Below, one piece after another: positions 8,393 to 17,832 of a DNA stretch of 64,000 bases. The DNA comes from Romeriopsis navalis LEGE 11480 (lineage in GTDB: Bacteria > Cyanobacteriota > Cyanobacteriia > Leptolyngbyales > Leptolyngbyaceae), in assembly GCF_015207035.1 (NCBI RefSeq), contig NZ_JADEXQ010000009.1:38361-102360 (forward strand). The letters run 5' to 3'. Numbering within the stretch: position 1 is the first letter of the stretch; each line of letters begins with the position of its first letter. A program made the position numbers and the translations under genes. A model generated the notes under the pieces. The model was not told where the DNA came from, did not search any database, and worked only from the letters and a program-made list of their open reading frames with translations.

Positions 8393-10678
8393 TCATTTTC
8401 CAGCTACAACTTCAATTAAAGTCGGCACCACCGAAAACAAACTTGTATCCACCGCCTTCACCGTCCGCCGCACCAAAATCTCCGATCGTGAATTCTGGTC
8501 AACATCCCCCAGCAACGCACTCATCGAATCAATCGCATCATCACCCATCAGCGGGTCCGCCGGAATCTCACCACCGCGACTCGGCACTCCACCGCGTCCA
8601 CTGGAAGCGATCGACTGCAACGCCGTTAACGCCTTATTAATCGGCTTATGACTACTAAACGTCAGAATCTCCAGCGTCCCTGGCGCACCCAAAGGAAATT
8701 CCACCCCATCCTCCGGCAACACCAACTTGCGGCCTGCAGCGACCCGCGCCTTCTCTTCCGCAATACTACCCGCGCCAAAATAGGGATAGAGCACCCGCAG
8801 ATTACCGGCACTGCCGATCGCGACTACTCCGACGTATACATCCTGACGCCCTGTATTCTCAATCACCAGATTAATCCGGCTGCCCGACACAAATTTGCTA
8901 TCGCCGACCTTACCCTGTGGCGACTTCGCACTGGCCTCGGCACTCACCTGCAAAGTCCCGCGCTGATTTCCTGACGCCACATCGACACCACCCATCGCCT
9001 TCAAAATCTCCCGCGCCCGGAACGATTGCAGTTTCGATCGCAGCCGATCCATCGCATCCTCGATCGGCTCATTCGGCATGCCAAACGTCGGCACCAAGGG
9101 CTGTAATTCCCCCTCGACTAAACCCACCGTATGTTGCTCTAGGTCTTTTACCCCATGCGTATCCACACCGGCTCTGGACTGATAGCGATCGTTCATCCGC
9201 GCAATCTGGAATGCCACGGGCTGATCGGCCTCCACCACTTCCACCCCGCGCATCTCCTGCAACACCTCACGGGCCACAGTTAAGTCCACCCCTAGGGATT
9301 CATCCAAAGCGACCTTCAACTTCACATCCGTCGGCAATCCCCGCACTTTTTCACGCAGCAGAACACCGGGTTTAATGGCCTGCTTCGCCCCTTTGACTAA
9401 ACGACCATAGCCAACCAACCGCGCCCCGCGCCCCTGATGCTCAATTTGACCGACTTCCTGGCCTGCCGCATCGATCGCGCTAAAAATCGTTCCCTTAATG
9501 CTTTGATCCAAACTCGAAGAAGCGAGTCCCCCCATCCAATAGTGGATTTGCCCTTCCTTTGACACTTTGCGCACTGCTGCATCCGCATAGGCATTCGCCG
9601 GATTGCTTAGATAAATCGGCTGCTGGGGGTAATGCTTGTCATTACTGGTTTGATACAGTGGCTCCTGAATTACCTTCGCCGAACTGCCAATATCCCTTGC
9701 TTTACGCGAGATATTCACAAACACGCGATCGAGGGATTCATTCACCGGCTGTTGCCATAGATACCGGGTCAACGTATACGTCAGTGCCCCGGCATAAAAC
9801 TTACCATTCGGACTCCAAATTGGCGCATCCGCTGCGAGTTCGTTATAGTTCGCTGAGCCGATCGCCACCCCCGCGGCAATTCCCTTTTGGCGCAACGCTT
9901 GAAACCCTACCTCATCCAGCTTCAGCTTGCGCAGCAACGACTTCTGGTAATCAATTTCTGCCTCGCTCGAATCATAAAATCCCCCATCCGGTCGATTTAC
10001 CGCCCGCACCATCGCATTGCCTCGAAAGCCCCCACCCGAATGACAGCTATCCAACACCGTCGTAATGTTCGGCGTCTTCTGCGCCAGCAGTGCCGTCAGT
10101 AAATACAGCGTCCGCCCCGTAATGTCGTCCACTTCATCGGCATAACCCGTCAACCGATCGAGGGGCAAGATTGAACCCGTGACGCCATCCGGATTCTTCG
10201 CCACCGTCTTCACGCCATTCACATTTTTAATCAGCTCCGGCAAGGGATTCGGATCTTTGACCAATGCCCCATGCCCCGAAAAGTGGAATACCGCCGTTGT
10301 GTCCGCATCTGCCTGCCGAATCAAATGACTCTCATAGGCCGACAGGATATTTTCCCGCGTCGGCTGATCCGGCACATAATCCAAAAAGGATAAACGGCGA
10401 TCGGCGAGCACCAAAATATCCTTGGGATTAAAGCCATAGCGATTGACCAACAGCTCCCATTGCAACTCCACATCCGTCAGACAGCCCCGCAGCTTGCCAA
10501 CTTTACGCGGATAGCGATTAATTCCTACCAGCAACGCCAGCTTCCGACCCGGCTTGCCCTTGGCTAATACTTGACTGTAGCGATCGGCTTGGAGGAGGAA
10601 ATCGGCCTGACTGAGCCCGAGGGCTGCCAGCGTTGAACCCGCAGCTTGGAGGAAATGGCGACGTTTCATCAGAGACAT
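8393..10678 (-). CDS. Tat-exported caspase family (C14) protease with DUF4384-like C-terminus
   Basis: 761 residues. The N-terminus carries a twin-arginine motif (KRRHFLQAAGS) and hydrophobic stretch, so export by Tat is likely. The p20 caspase domain covers about residues 45-300: LALLVGINRYP start, catalytic His136 in FHFSGHG and catalytic Cys212 in VLDSCHSGGG. At about residues 580-690 there is a DUF4384-like region (GSRINLVIENTGRQDVYVGVVAI, LRVLYPYFG), often found C-terminal to bacterial caspases. First gene of a caspase > CHAT-TPR > coiled-coil run. Both dyad residues are present, so it should be an active orthocaspase; substrate unknown. Confidence 0.93.
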   Translation of the reverse strand: MSLMKRRHFLQAAGSTLAALGLSQADFLLQADRYSQVLAKGKPGRKLALLVGINRYPRKVGKLRGCLTDVELQWELLVNRYGFNPKDILVLADRRLSFLDYVPDQPTRENILSAYESHLIRQADADTTAVFHFSGHGALVKDPNPLPELIKNVNGVKTVAKNPDGVTGSILPLDRLTGYADEVDDITGRTLYLLTALLAQKTPNITTVLDSCHSGGGFRGNAMVRAVNRPDGGFYDSSEAEIDYQKSLLRKLKLDEVGFQALRQKGIAAGVAIGSANYNELAADAPIWSPNGKFYAGALTYTLTRYLWQQPVNESLDRVFVNISRKARDIGSSAKVIQEPLYQTSNDKHYPQQPIYLSNPANAYADAAVRKVSKEGQIHYWMGGLASSSLDQSIKGTIFSAIDAAGQEVGQIEHQGRGARLVGYGRLVKGAKQAIKPGVLLREKVRGLPTDVKLKVALDESLGVDLTVAREVLQEMRGVEVVEADQPVAFQIARMNDRYQSRAGVDTHGVKDLEQHTVGLVEGELQPLVPTFGMPNEPIEDAMDRLRSKLQSFRAREILKAMGGVDVASGNQRGTLQVSAEASAKSPQGKVGDSKFVSGSRINLVIENTGRQDVYVGVVAIGSAGNLRVLYPYFGAGSIAEEKARVAAGRKLVLPEDGVEFPLGAPGTLEILTFSSHKPINKALTALQSIASSGRGGVPSRGGEIPADPLMGDDAIDSMSALLGDVDQNSRSEILVRRTVKAVDTSLFSVVPTLIEVVAGK

Positions 10679-10826
10679 AGGACGGGTGCATTTGATGCTG
10701 TGACGGTATTTATCTCTTCGCGATCAATCGACGGAAGTCCGCAATCAATGCATAAAGATCCGTACCAATACGCACTCAGAGTACCCACCAGACCATCAAA
10801 TATCCCGGCCTCGCTAACGTCGCTCC

Positions 10827-11456
10827 CTAGTCAGGTGGCTGAAACCCTTTCTCCTGCAATAGTCGGTCGATTTTGGCGCGATGTAAGGCTTGCCATGCCT
10901 CTAGAGACTGGGCGGCATCCTGATCGGCGCGTGCCTGGGCCGCTTGGTAAACGGTATCAAGCTGCGCTTGTGGAATGACGACAATGCCTTCCTCATCGGC
11001 CACGACGACATCACCCGGATTGACTGCAACGCCGCCACAGACGATCGGCTGCTGCAAATCGCCTAAATGTTGTTTGCCACCCGGTTTCGGGATTACCCCA
11101 CGCGCAAACACCGGAAATCCACATTCCCGCACCTCCGCCACATCCCGAATTACCCCATCGATCACAAATCCGGCCAGTCCGAGCTTCTGAGCCACCGCAC
11201 AGACATTCCCGCCCGACACCGCATGACTCGCATCCCCGGCATCCACAACCAGCACCGATCCGGGTGCCGCCCGGTACATCGCCGCATGCAGCATCAAATT
11301 ATCCCCGGCCACACAGCGCACTGTATAGGCGGACCCCGCAATCCGTGGCATGCCTGTCCACATTTGGCGGATCGCAAAGTCCATACAATTCTCGCGGGCT
11401 AAAGCATCCGCGTAAGCGGTTGGGGAAATTGCGCGAAACTTCTCGTAATCAGTCAT
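10827..11456 (-). CDS. RraA family protein (aldolase-like / RNase E inhibitor-like fold)
   Basis: 209 residues matching the RraA/HMG-aldolase superfamily: an N-terminal SPTAYADALA region, AGSAYTVRCVAGDNLMLHAAMYRAAPGSVLVVDAGD, the VIDGVIRD-like FVIDGVIRDVAEV segment, and GVAVNPGDVVVADEEGIVVIP near the end. Members act as 4-hydroxy-4-methyl-2-oxoglutarate aldolase/oxaloacetate decarboxylase or as RraA regulators of RNase E; sequence alone does not tell which. The G-D-x(20)-R-D type metal/substrate motif appears to be present (GDASHAVSGGN to GVIRD). Monocistronic on the minus strand. Confidence 0.88.
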   Translation of the reverse strand: MTDYEKFRAISPTAYADALARENCMDFAIRQMWTGMPRIAGSAYTVRCVAGDNLMLHAAMYRAAPGSVLVVDAGDASHAVSGGNVCAVAQKLGLAGFVIDGVIRDVAEVRECGFPVFARGVIPKPGGKQHLGDLQQPIVCGGVAVNPGDVVVADEEGIVVIPQAQLDTVYQAAQARADQDAAQSLEAWQALHRAKIDRLLQEKGFQPPD

Positions 11457-11526
11457 TTGAAAGTTCTAGGTCGTGAATTATTGAGGGGGTTGAGCCATAG
11501 GGTTGTGTGCGATGGCGGTCGATTCG

Positions 11527-11811
11527 CTATGCTGATCGCCCCACTTCCTTCGAGCCATAAAACAGCACAAACCCGACGATCGTAAAATCCAAAATCGCCG
11601 TCCCCAACAGTCCAATCAACGACTGCAACGCCAAATACTTCTCAGTGAAGATATACAATCCAACATTCGCCACCCCAAACATAATCCAAGTCACCAGACT
11701 CACACCCTTGGCGGACTTCTCACGCACAATTTTTGTCAACTGCGTAATCGTTGCCAACGGCAAAATCACCGCTGGCATCCACCCCGCAATATTCGTCCAA
11801 AACTCATTCAT
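11527..11811 (-). CDS. SemiSWEET/PQ-loop-like small membrane transporter
   Basis: 94 residues with three membrane helices, the size of bacterial SemiSWEET half-transporters. The first helix has ILPLATITQLTKIVREKSAKGVSLVTWIMF, which fits the PQ-loop pattern (PxxxQxxKxxxxKSxxGxS) with the proline shifted. SemiSWEETs work as dimers moving sugars; substrate here is unknown and the PQ dipeptide itself is TQ. It lies 81 bp downstream of the CobO gene stop on the same strand. Confidence 0.7.
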   Translation of the reverse strand: MNEFWTNIAGWMPAVILPLATITQLTKIVREKSAKGVSLVTWIMFGVANVGLYIFTEKYLALQSLIGLLGTAILDFTIVGFVLFYGSKEVGRSA

Positions 11812-11892
11812 AACTCAGCAATTCCAATGGCAACCAAGGTTATTGCTCAGCCTAGCAGGATTTGGGAAAAGGGATTATAACCGCCGCCCATC

Positions 11893-13026
11893 CTAAAAAT
11901 CTACGCCCCGCTTCAGGTTCACACCCCGCTCCGCATAGTGCTTATGGCACACCATCTCCGAGTGAATACTCGCCAAATCAAAATATGCCGGGGGATTCTG
12001 ACAACGTCCGGTGATAATCACTTCCGTATCCTTTGGCTTCCGCAATAGCGCCTGGACGATCGGGTCTTCCGGCAGCAGTTCCAAATCGACTGTGGGATTG
12101 AGCTCATCCAAAATAATCGTCTTATACATTCCCGAAGCGATCGCACTCTTCGCAATCTCCCAGCCTCGCTCCGCCTCTACGTAGTCTAATTCCTGTTGCT
12201 GGCCGCGCCAGACGATCGCATCGCGGCCACAGCGCTGATGATCCACCAGGCTGGGATAAATCTGGCGCAATGCCTGAATCGCGGCATCTTCGGTATAGCC
12301 CTTTCCCCCCTTGAGCCACTGCATGATCAAGACGCGGTGTGATTTGTCTTGGTTAATGCCGCGCCCGATCGCCTGCAACGCCTTACCCAATGCACTAGTT
12401 GACTTACCCTTGCCGGCCCCTGTGTAAATCTCAATACCGCTGATCCCGTGGCGTTCTTCATCCTCGTGATAGTGCGGCTTCATCTCCGAATGCAGATCGG
12501 CGACATCGACTAACTTCTGGGGGGCACCGCGACCAGTGACAATCACTTCCATATGGTCCGGCTTGCGCTTGAGCATGCTGACCACTTCGTCGACTTCGAG
12601 CAAGCCTAGGTCAAGTAATGGGTTTAATTCGTCCAGAACGACGACCGAATATAAACCCGAAGCCAATGCGCCCTTCGCCACATCCCAACCGCGCTGCGCT
12701 TCCATGCGATCGAAGCGGGTAATCTCATCTCGGCCAAAATACTCGGCCCGCCCAGTCCGTACCTGGTCAATCAGGTGGGGAAAACCACTTTGCAATGCCT
12801 GAATTGCCCCATCTTCATCGTAAATCCGACCCGGCCCCTTCAAAAATCGCAGCAACAGCACGCGGGTTTGGGAGAAATTTTGAATTCCCAAGCCAATCGA
12901 TCGCAGCACCACACCCAATGCTGCCTGCGACTTACCTTTGCCCGCACCGTCATACACATGGATCTGACCTGTGATGCGTTCCGAGCGGCCTTGAGCTGTC
13001 CGAATACCGATTCCAGTGCGAACCAT
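11893..13026 (-). CDS. Tandem-duplicated cob(I)yrinic acid a,c-diamide adenosyltransferase-like P-loop ATPase (CobO/BtuR)
   Basis: 377 residues made of two homologous CobO/BtuR domains. Domain 1 (about residues 15-185) starts GQIHVYDGAGKGKSQAALG; domain 2 (about 190-370) starts GIEIYTGAGKGKSTSALG. Each has a Walker A GAGKGKS, an AERGWEIAK or AQRGWDVAK segment, a VVLDELNPLLDLGLL or IILDELNPTVDLELL Walker-B-like strand and a VTGRG/ITGRC element. CobO adenosylates corrinoids with ATP and normally is a single ~190-residue domain acting as a dimer, so this is a fused pseudo-dimer. I recall such fused forms in other cyanobacteria. Whether both halves are active cannot be judged. Confidence 0.88.
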   Translation of the reverse strand: MVRTGIGIRTAQGRSERITGQIHVYDGAGKGKSQAALGVVLRSIGLGIQNFSQTRVLLLRFLKGPGRIYDEDGAIQALQSGFPHLIDQVRTGRAEYFGRDEITRFDRMEAQRGWDVAKGALASGLYSVVVLDELNPLLDLGLLEVDEVVSMLKRKPDHMEVIVTGRGAPQKLVDVADLHSEMKPHYHEDEERHGISGIEIYTGAGKGKSTSALGKALQAIGRGINQDKSHRVLIMQWLKGGKGYTEDAAIQALRQIYPSLVDHQRCGRDAIVWRGQQQELDYVEAERGWEIAKSAIASGMYKTIILDELNPTVDLELLPEDPIVQALLRKPKDTEVIITGRCQNPPAYFDLASIHSEMVCHKHYAERGVNLKRGVDF

Positions 13027-13337
13027 AGTGACGAATGAGGATTTTAAAGTGACTTAACTTGATTTAAATACAAAAGTTGCCCGAACGATTAATACTGCAT
13101 GACCCTAGAGTATTTAACCGCCGAGCAATGGTGATTGAATGATGTGCAAACGTAGAGTAACAGACTTTCTAGTTTTAGAACACCCCCTTTCTCAAAAAAA
13201 AACACCACATATAGCGTGAAAATTTTCAAATTAATTCATGCGTTCTATTTTTCTGCTGCTTCAAACCGGGAAAATACCCGTACAATCAATTCACTAGCAA
13301 CTGTTAAAACGGTTCGGGAATATTTACTGCTGCGGAA
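13027..13337. other. Divergent intergenic region between cobO-like gene and fraC
   Basis: AT-rich 311 bp with no ORF. It must hold the promoters of both the cobO-like gene and fraCDE. A TACAAT hexamer at about 13281 could be the -10 element for fraC; no good -35 is visible. A run of nine A residues lies near 13193. Confidence 0.4.
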
Positions 13338-13877
13338 ATGCCTATGCTGTGGACTGGAGTGTTGCCTTTACGGGCAGTCGCCTTTCAAATCCTATTTTTG
13401 TTGATCGCGATCGCGATTGAAGGCATGATCTTGCGATCGCGTCTGGGGCTGAAGCGCAAAGAGAGTATGGAATACGCTGTGGTGGTCAATCTGCTCAGCA
13501 CGATTTTGGGCTGGATGCTGTTCTTTTTGGCCGAACCGTTTTTCCCCGAACAGCTGCGCACCATCTTGATGGAATATATCTTTTTTGGTGGCAACACATT
13601 CCCGCCGACCCTGGTGATTGCTGGTTTTAGCATTTTTATTGCGACCTTCCTGCTGAAGCTCCAAGGGATGGCTTGGCTCGACGCCATCCTAGGGCGGACG
13701 CCCCCAACCCCAACCGAAGAAGACCGCAACAAGTTTCGGGGGCGCAAACGGCGGCATGAGACATTCAAGGGGACTCCGAGTCGCTCCCTGGCTGTGCTGT
13801 GGGCCAATGCCTGTAGCTTTAGTGCGATTAGTATTCTGCTCGCGCTGCAAATTTTCGGCGGGGCGATGCGTAATTAA
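13338..13877 (+). CDS. fraC: Filament integrity protein FraC
   Basis: 179 residues, four hydrophobic segments (AVAFQILFLLIAIAIEGMI, VNLLSTILGWMLFFLAEPFF, FPPTLVIAGFSIFIATFLLK, LWANACSFSAISILLALQIF). Length, topology and the LPLRAVAFQILFLLIAIAIE start match FraC of Anabaena from memory, and the next two genes are FraD- and FraE-like in the same order. FraC is an inner-membrane protein at the septum that, with FraD, is needed for septal junctions, nanopores and filament integrity. A second ATG lies two codons in. First gene of the cluster, with 109 bp to fraD. Confidence 0.88.
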   Translation: MPMLWTGVLPLRAVAFQILFLLIAIAIEGMILRSRLGLKRKESMEYAVVVNLLSTILGWMLFFLAEPFFPEQLRTILMEYIFFGGNTFPPTLVIAGFSIFIATFLLKLQGMAWLDAILGRTPPTPTEEDRNKFRGRKRRHETFKGTPSRSLAVLWANACSFSAISILLALQIFGGAMRN

Positions 13878-13986
13878 GTTGCGATGCGTCATCATTCGCT
13901 GTCTGATAAAGCTTGTAGCTAATTTAATGCCTCGCCAGCGCGATATTCCTTTGAGTTAAATTCGGTATTTCTCCTTCGCAATTTCT

Positions 13987-15036
13987 ATGAAAGCTGTTCT
14001 CCAAGATCTTCGCAAAACCCTCCAACCGCCGCGCTGGGATTCCTGGCAAACGTTGATGCTGATGTCGATTTTCAGCGCCCTGTTGGCGGGCCTAGCGACG
14101 GGTTGGGCGCAAACCTTGATCTCTTCCTGCGGTTGGATCTGGTTGATTTTAAGTGTCTGGTGGCTGGTCTATGAGTATAAGAAGTCGCTGACTGTGGGGT
14201 TCTGGTTTACGGGTCCTTGGATTATTGCTGCGTTAATCACGGTGTTTTTGTCCAGCAATTTCCCGGTGATTCCCCGATCGGCGCTGCTGATTCTGTGGGC
14301 ACCGGTTTCGGCGGCAATCGCTATTTTGCCGACCTTTATCCAATCGAACAAAAAGACCAAGGAGCCGGAATGGTCGGTCCCGGGAGTTGGCAAGCGACAG
14401 GGGCTTTTGTTGCTTGTCCTAACCCATTTGTTGATTGCTTGCTGGATACAGTTTTACTTTCTCTTGCAGAACTGGTTAACGGCCTATCCGAGTTTGCAGT
14501 CGGAGAATCTGGACCGCGGTAATTTTGTGGTGAATATCCGACCGGAACCGACTAGTCGTGCCCGATCGGTGCTCAATCTTACGGAAAAATCGCTGCGGGA
14601 AGAACTGAAAGATAAGGACTGGCCGGAAGTCGAGCGCTGGTTGTTGGAGACAAACCGCAGTATGGCGACGTTGCAATCGAAGGTGCAAGAACGTTTGAGT
14701 AATCAAACCATCCAATATGCCGAAGATAGTTGGTGGAAAATCACCGGTAAAGTCACGGGTGGTGAGTATGACCTTGAACTCCAGGCGTATTTGCAACGGC
14801 CCAATACCCAAACGATGGGCCAGCCGATGTCGATGGTTTGCCGGATTAATCCGAAAACGATCGCCTTACCCCCAGAGCAAATCGCCCTCAAAACCGATGA
14901 TATTGATGTGAAAAACATTCAAAAGAATCTGCCGCGGTTCCGGACGATCGCTAAAATCGAATGCGAAGCGCCGACCGATGAGTTAGATAGTGCCAGTGAA
15001 TCAGCGATCCAGGATGATGCGGCGGCAGATATTTAG
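13987..15036 (+). CDS. fraD: Septal junction protein FraD
   Basis: 349 residues. Five hydrophobic segments occupy about residues 18-160, followed by a periplasmic part with a helical stretch (KSLREELKDKDWPEVERWLLETNRSMATLQSKVQERLSN region) and a beta-rich end (WWKITGKVTGGEYDLELQAYLQ). This layout is that of FraD, known as the plug-associated component of Anabaena septal junctions. Neighbours fraC and fraE support the call. The last about 25 residues are acidic and low complexity (DELDSASESAIQDDAAADI). Confidence 0.87.
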   Translation: MKAVLQDLRKTLQPPRWDSWQTLMLMSIFSALLAGLATGWAQTLISSCGWIWLILSVWWLVYEYKKSLTVGFWFTGPWIIAALITVFLSSNFPVIPRSALLILWAPVSAAIAILPTFIQSNKKTKEPEWSVPGVGKRQGLLLLVLTHLLIACWIQFYFLLQNWLTAYPSLQSENLDRGNFVVNIRPEPTSRARSVLNLTEKSLREELKDKDWPEVERWLLETNRSMATLQSKVQERLSNQTIQYAEDSWWKITGKVTGGEYDLELQAYLQRPNTQTMGQPMSMVCRINPKTIALPPEQIALKTDDIDVKNIQKNLPRFRTIAKIECEAPTDELDSASESAIQDDAAADI

Positions 15037-15102
15037 CTGCATCCCTTTAGTTTGAGTCATCCAATCAGTTTTTATTTCGGTGTGTCCTAGAGGAGAAACC
15101 TT

Positions 15103-15885
15103 ATGTTCCGTACTATTCGTCGAGTCAAAGTGATTGCATCGAATGTTTTCCGTGAGGTTTTCCGCGAACGTGCGCTCTATTTGTTGGGTTTCTATGCGAT
15201 TGCGCTAGGATTAGCCGCACGGCTATTGCCGGAAGTCTCGGCGGGATTGGCCGATCGCAAAATCTTACCGGATGTGGGGTTGGCCGGGATACATATTTTG
15301 GGTTTGGTCCTGGCGATTTTTGTGGGCACAGGACTGATTAACAAAGAGATTGAGAAACGGACTGTGCTGGTCTTGATGGCGAAGCCGGTGAGCCGCTCCG
15401 AATTTATTGTCGGTAAGCATATTGGTCTTTCGGCGGTGCTCGCAGTGCTGGTGGCGGCGATGACAGCGATTTATTTGATCGTGATGGAAATGACGAAGAT
15501 TAGCTATGACATGCAACCCACGATGATCACGATCGGCTTTATGTGGTTATTACTGTCGTTAATGACAGCAGTGGCGATCGGGTTTGGCGGCATGATGAGT
15601 TCGTTATTGGCGACGCTCATGACCGTGGCCGTTTATTTCATGGGTACTTTAAGTGGTGATTTGGTCAACTTAGGCAAACTCACCGAAAATCTGGTGATTG
15701 AGCAAATGACCCAGGCATTTTACCTAATCCTGCCGGACTTCTCCCGGCTTGATCTTAAGAACCAAGCCGTTTACAGCCTGTTGCCGAGCAATGAAATCTT
15801 GCTGCAAAATGCCGGTTATGGTGTGCTCTACATCGTATTAGTACTGACGATTTCTTCAATTTTATTTTCAGCTCGTGAATTCTAA
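15103..15885 (+). CDS. fraE: ABC-2 type permease FraE
   Basis: 260 residues, six hydrophobic segments, N-terminal NVFREVFRERALYLLGFYAIAL and the NKEIEKRTVLVLMAKPVSRSEFIVGKHIG motif typical of ABC-2 permeases (NosY/CcmB-like). Third in the fraCDE order known from Anabaena, where loss of fraE fragments filaments. GAGGAG lies about 8 nt before the ATG. No ABC ATPase gene is next to it, so the ATPase partner must lie elsewhere. Confidence 0.85.
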   Translation: MFRTIRRVKVIASNVFREVFRERALYLLGFYAIALGLAARLLPEVSAGLADRKILPDVGLAGIHILGLVLAIFVGTGLINKEIEKRTVLVLMAKPVSRSEFIVGKHIGLSAVLAVLVAAMTAIYLIVMEMTKISYDMQPTMITIGFMWLLLSLMTAVAIGFGGMMSSLLATLMTVAVYFMGTLSGDLVNLGKLTENLVIEQMTQAFYLILPDFSRLDLKNQAVYSLLPSNEILLQNAGYGVLYIVLVLTISSILFSAREF

Positions 15886-15939
15886 CGAGGGCAATCCGTA
15901 GAATTATCTGCCAGACTACATTCAGGGTATAGGTAACCC

Positions 15940-17808
15940 GTGATTTCTCAGATTGAGCCTTGTGCTTGCCCCAGCCAATCCACTATGTCGTCGCATCCTC
16001 AAGCCACTTCTATTTTGACGATCGGTCTGACTACCGATACCGCCGCATTGATCGGCACACATCCGGATTGGGCAAGTCTTGCACCGCCCGAACAGACGGC
16101 GATTCAACTGCGCCTCGAACAATCACTGAACCAGCTACGGCAGCAGCTTGACGAAACCTATTTGCAGCATCTGGGGCAGATGACGGATATCGGTCATGAT
16201 ATCCAGACCGATATGCTCAAAACGTTTCTTGCACAGGTTCGGCAAAATCTTGGCAATGCGAGTTTTGGGATTGTGTGTCTGAGTCCAAGTCAGTCGCAGC
16301 AGTTTATTTCTCCCAGTTGGGCTAGTCCGGCGATTGAGCAAATTTTTACGGATGACGCACTGCATGCACGTCATGCACTCCAGCCGTCAACGGCTTGGCC
16401 ACTGACGAGTCAAAGTGGGGCATCGCCGATCGGTTGGTTAGTCCTCGAAACGGATACAGCGAATGGCTGGATGCAGTCGATTCAACAAACATTTATTCAA
16501 CGGGCGATTGGTCAACTAGCGAATGTCCTGCGCTCCGCCGAAATCTGGCAGCAGTCCCAGGCGCAAACCCAAGCCTTAAATCAAAAAAACCAAGAATTAG
16601 CCCAAGTCAGCAAACTCAAAAGCGAATTCTTGGCCAATACTAGTCACGAAATCCGCACCCCGCTCAGTTCAATTTTGGGTTTTACGCGCCTGATGCAAGA
16701 GCAGGGATTTAGCCCTGATAGTCTACGCCATAAGGAATATCTCCGCATTATCCTCACCAGTGGCCAACACCTTTTGGCCTTGATTAACGACATTCTCGAT
16801 TTATCAAAGATCGAAGCGAATCAGATGGATTTGCACTGGTCCGAAACCGAGTTAGAGCCGATTTGCAAAACCGCCATCACCTTGGTCAAAGAGAAAGCGA
16901 ATGACAAGGGTGTGCTGCTGCGCCTCGATCGTCCCGAGGACTGCGATCGGATTAATGCTGATCCCCTGCGGCTGAAGCAAATGCTGTTTAATTTGCTCTC
17001 CAACGCGATCAAGTTTACTGAGACAGGTAGCGTGGGTTTAAGACTGCGACCGGATGGTCAATATATTCGGTTTACGGTATGGGATACCGGCGCGGGAATT
17101 ACCCCGGAGCAGCAAGCCTCACTATTTCGGGCCTATAGTCAGCTACCGCAAAATGAAGATAATCGCAGTATGGGCACGGGGCTGGGTTTAGCGCTGACCC
17201 AAAAACTGGCGGATCTCCACGGCGGTTGGGTCGAAGTATCCTCAACCGTCGGCGAAGGTTCCGAATTTACGATTGTCCTGCCGATCGCTGCTGCCAGTGG
17301 AATTGTTCAACCCACACATCAAGTCCCGGTCGAGATGCGACCAACGCCAACCCAACCGATGCCGCCAGTGGAGCCGCAAACTGTCAAAGCGACCATACCG
17401 GCCCGGAAAAAATTTCGCAAGGCATCACGCAACTATCATTTGCTCTTAGTCGAAGATCACCAGCCGAATGCGCGATTGATGATTACTTATCTGTGCAAAC
17501 TGGGTTACGAGGTGACTTGGGCCCGCGATAGTAAAACCATGTGGAAATCGCTAGAGCAGTCGATGCCTGCAATGATTCTGATGGATATTAACTTGCCCGA
17601 TATCGATGGTTTGACACTCACCAAGCAGCTCCGTGAGCACGATAAATACAAGGATCTGCCAATTATTGCGCAGACAGCGATGGCCATGACGGGCGACAAA
17701 GAAACCTGCCTCGAAGCGGGGGTCAATGACTATATTACCAAGCCGATCGACTTAACTAAACTCGCTGATACGATTCGGCAGTATAGCGATCCGGGCATCG
17801 ATCGGTAA
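15940..17808 (+). CDS. Hybrid sensor histidine kinase / response regulator
   Basis: 622 residues from GTG 15940; ATG 15985 (MSSHPQATSIL) is an alternative and neither has a strong Shine-Dalgarno. An N-terminal sensor of about 200 residues is helical and GAF-like only loosely. HisKA: FLANTSHEIRTPLSSILGFTRL with phospho-His236. HATPase_c: NAIKFTETGSV (N box), WDTGAGI (G1), GTGLGLAL (G2). After a Pro/Thr-rich linker, a receiver domain (LLLVEDHQPNARLMI) has phospho-Asp549 in MILMDINLPDIDGL and the conserved Lys in YITKPID. It lies 54 bp behind fraE, so co-transcription is possible, but a functional link to septa is unproven. Confidence 0.92.
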   Translation: MISQIEPCACPSQSTMSSHPQATSILTIGLTTDTAALIGTHPDWASLAPPEQTAIQLRLEQSLNQLRQQLDETYLQHLGQMTDIGHDIQTDMLKTFLAQVRQNLGNASFGIVCLSPSQSQQFISPSWASPAIEQIFTDDALHARHALQPSTAWPLTSQSGASPIGWLVLETDTANGWMQSIQQTFIQRAIGQLANVLRSAEIWQQSQAQTQALNQKNQELAQVSKLKSEFLANTSHEIRTPLSSILGFTRLMQEQGFSPDSLRHKEYLRIILTSGQHLLALINDILDLSKIEANQMDLHWSETELEPICKTAITLVKEKANDKGVLLRLDRPEDCDRINADPLRLKQMLFNLLSNAIKFTETGSVGLRLRPDGQYIRFTVWDTGAGITPEQQASLFRAYSQLPQNEDNRSMGTGLGLALTQKLADLHGGWVEVSSTVGEGSEFTIVLPIAAASGIVQPTHQVPVEMRPTPTQPMPPVEPQTVKATIPARKKFRKASRNYHLLLVEDHQPNARLMITYLCKLGYEVTWARDSKTMWKSLEQSMPAMILMDINLPDIDGLTLTKQLREHDKYKDLPIIAQTAMAMTGDKETCLEAGVNDYITKPIDLTKLADTIRQYSDPGIDR

Positions 17809-17832
17809 CCGATAGACTTAAAAATATTTAAC

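Noticed and set aside
13027..13337. Cobalamin riboswitch upstream of the cobO-like gene
   Set aside because: No B12-box-like sequence or fitting hairpins were seen in the region.
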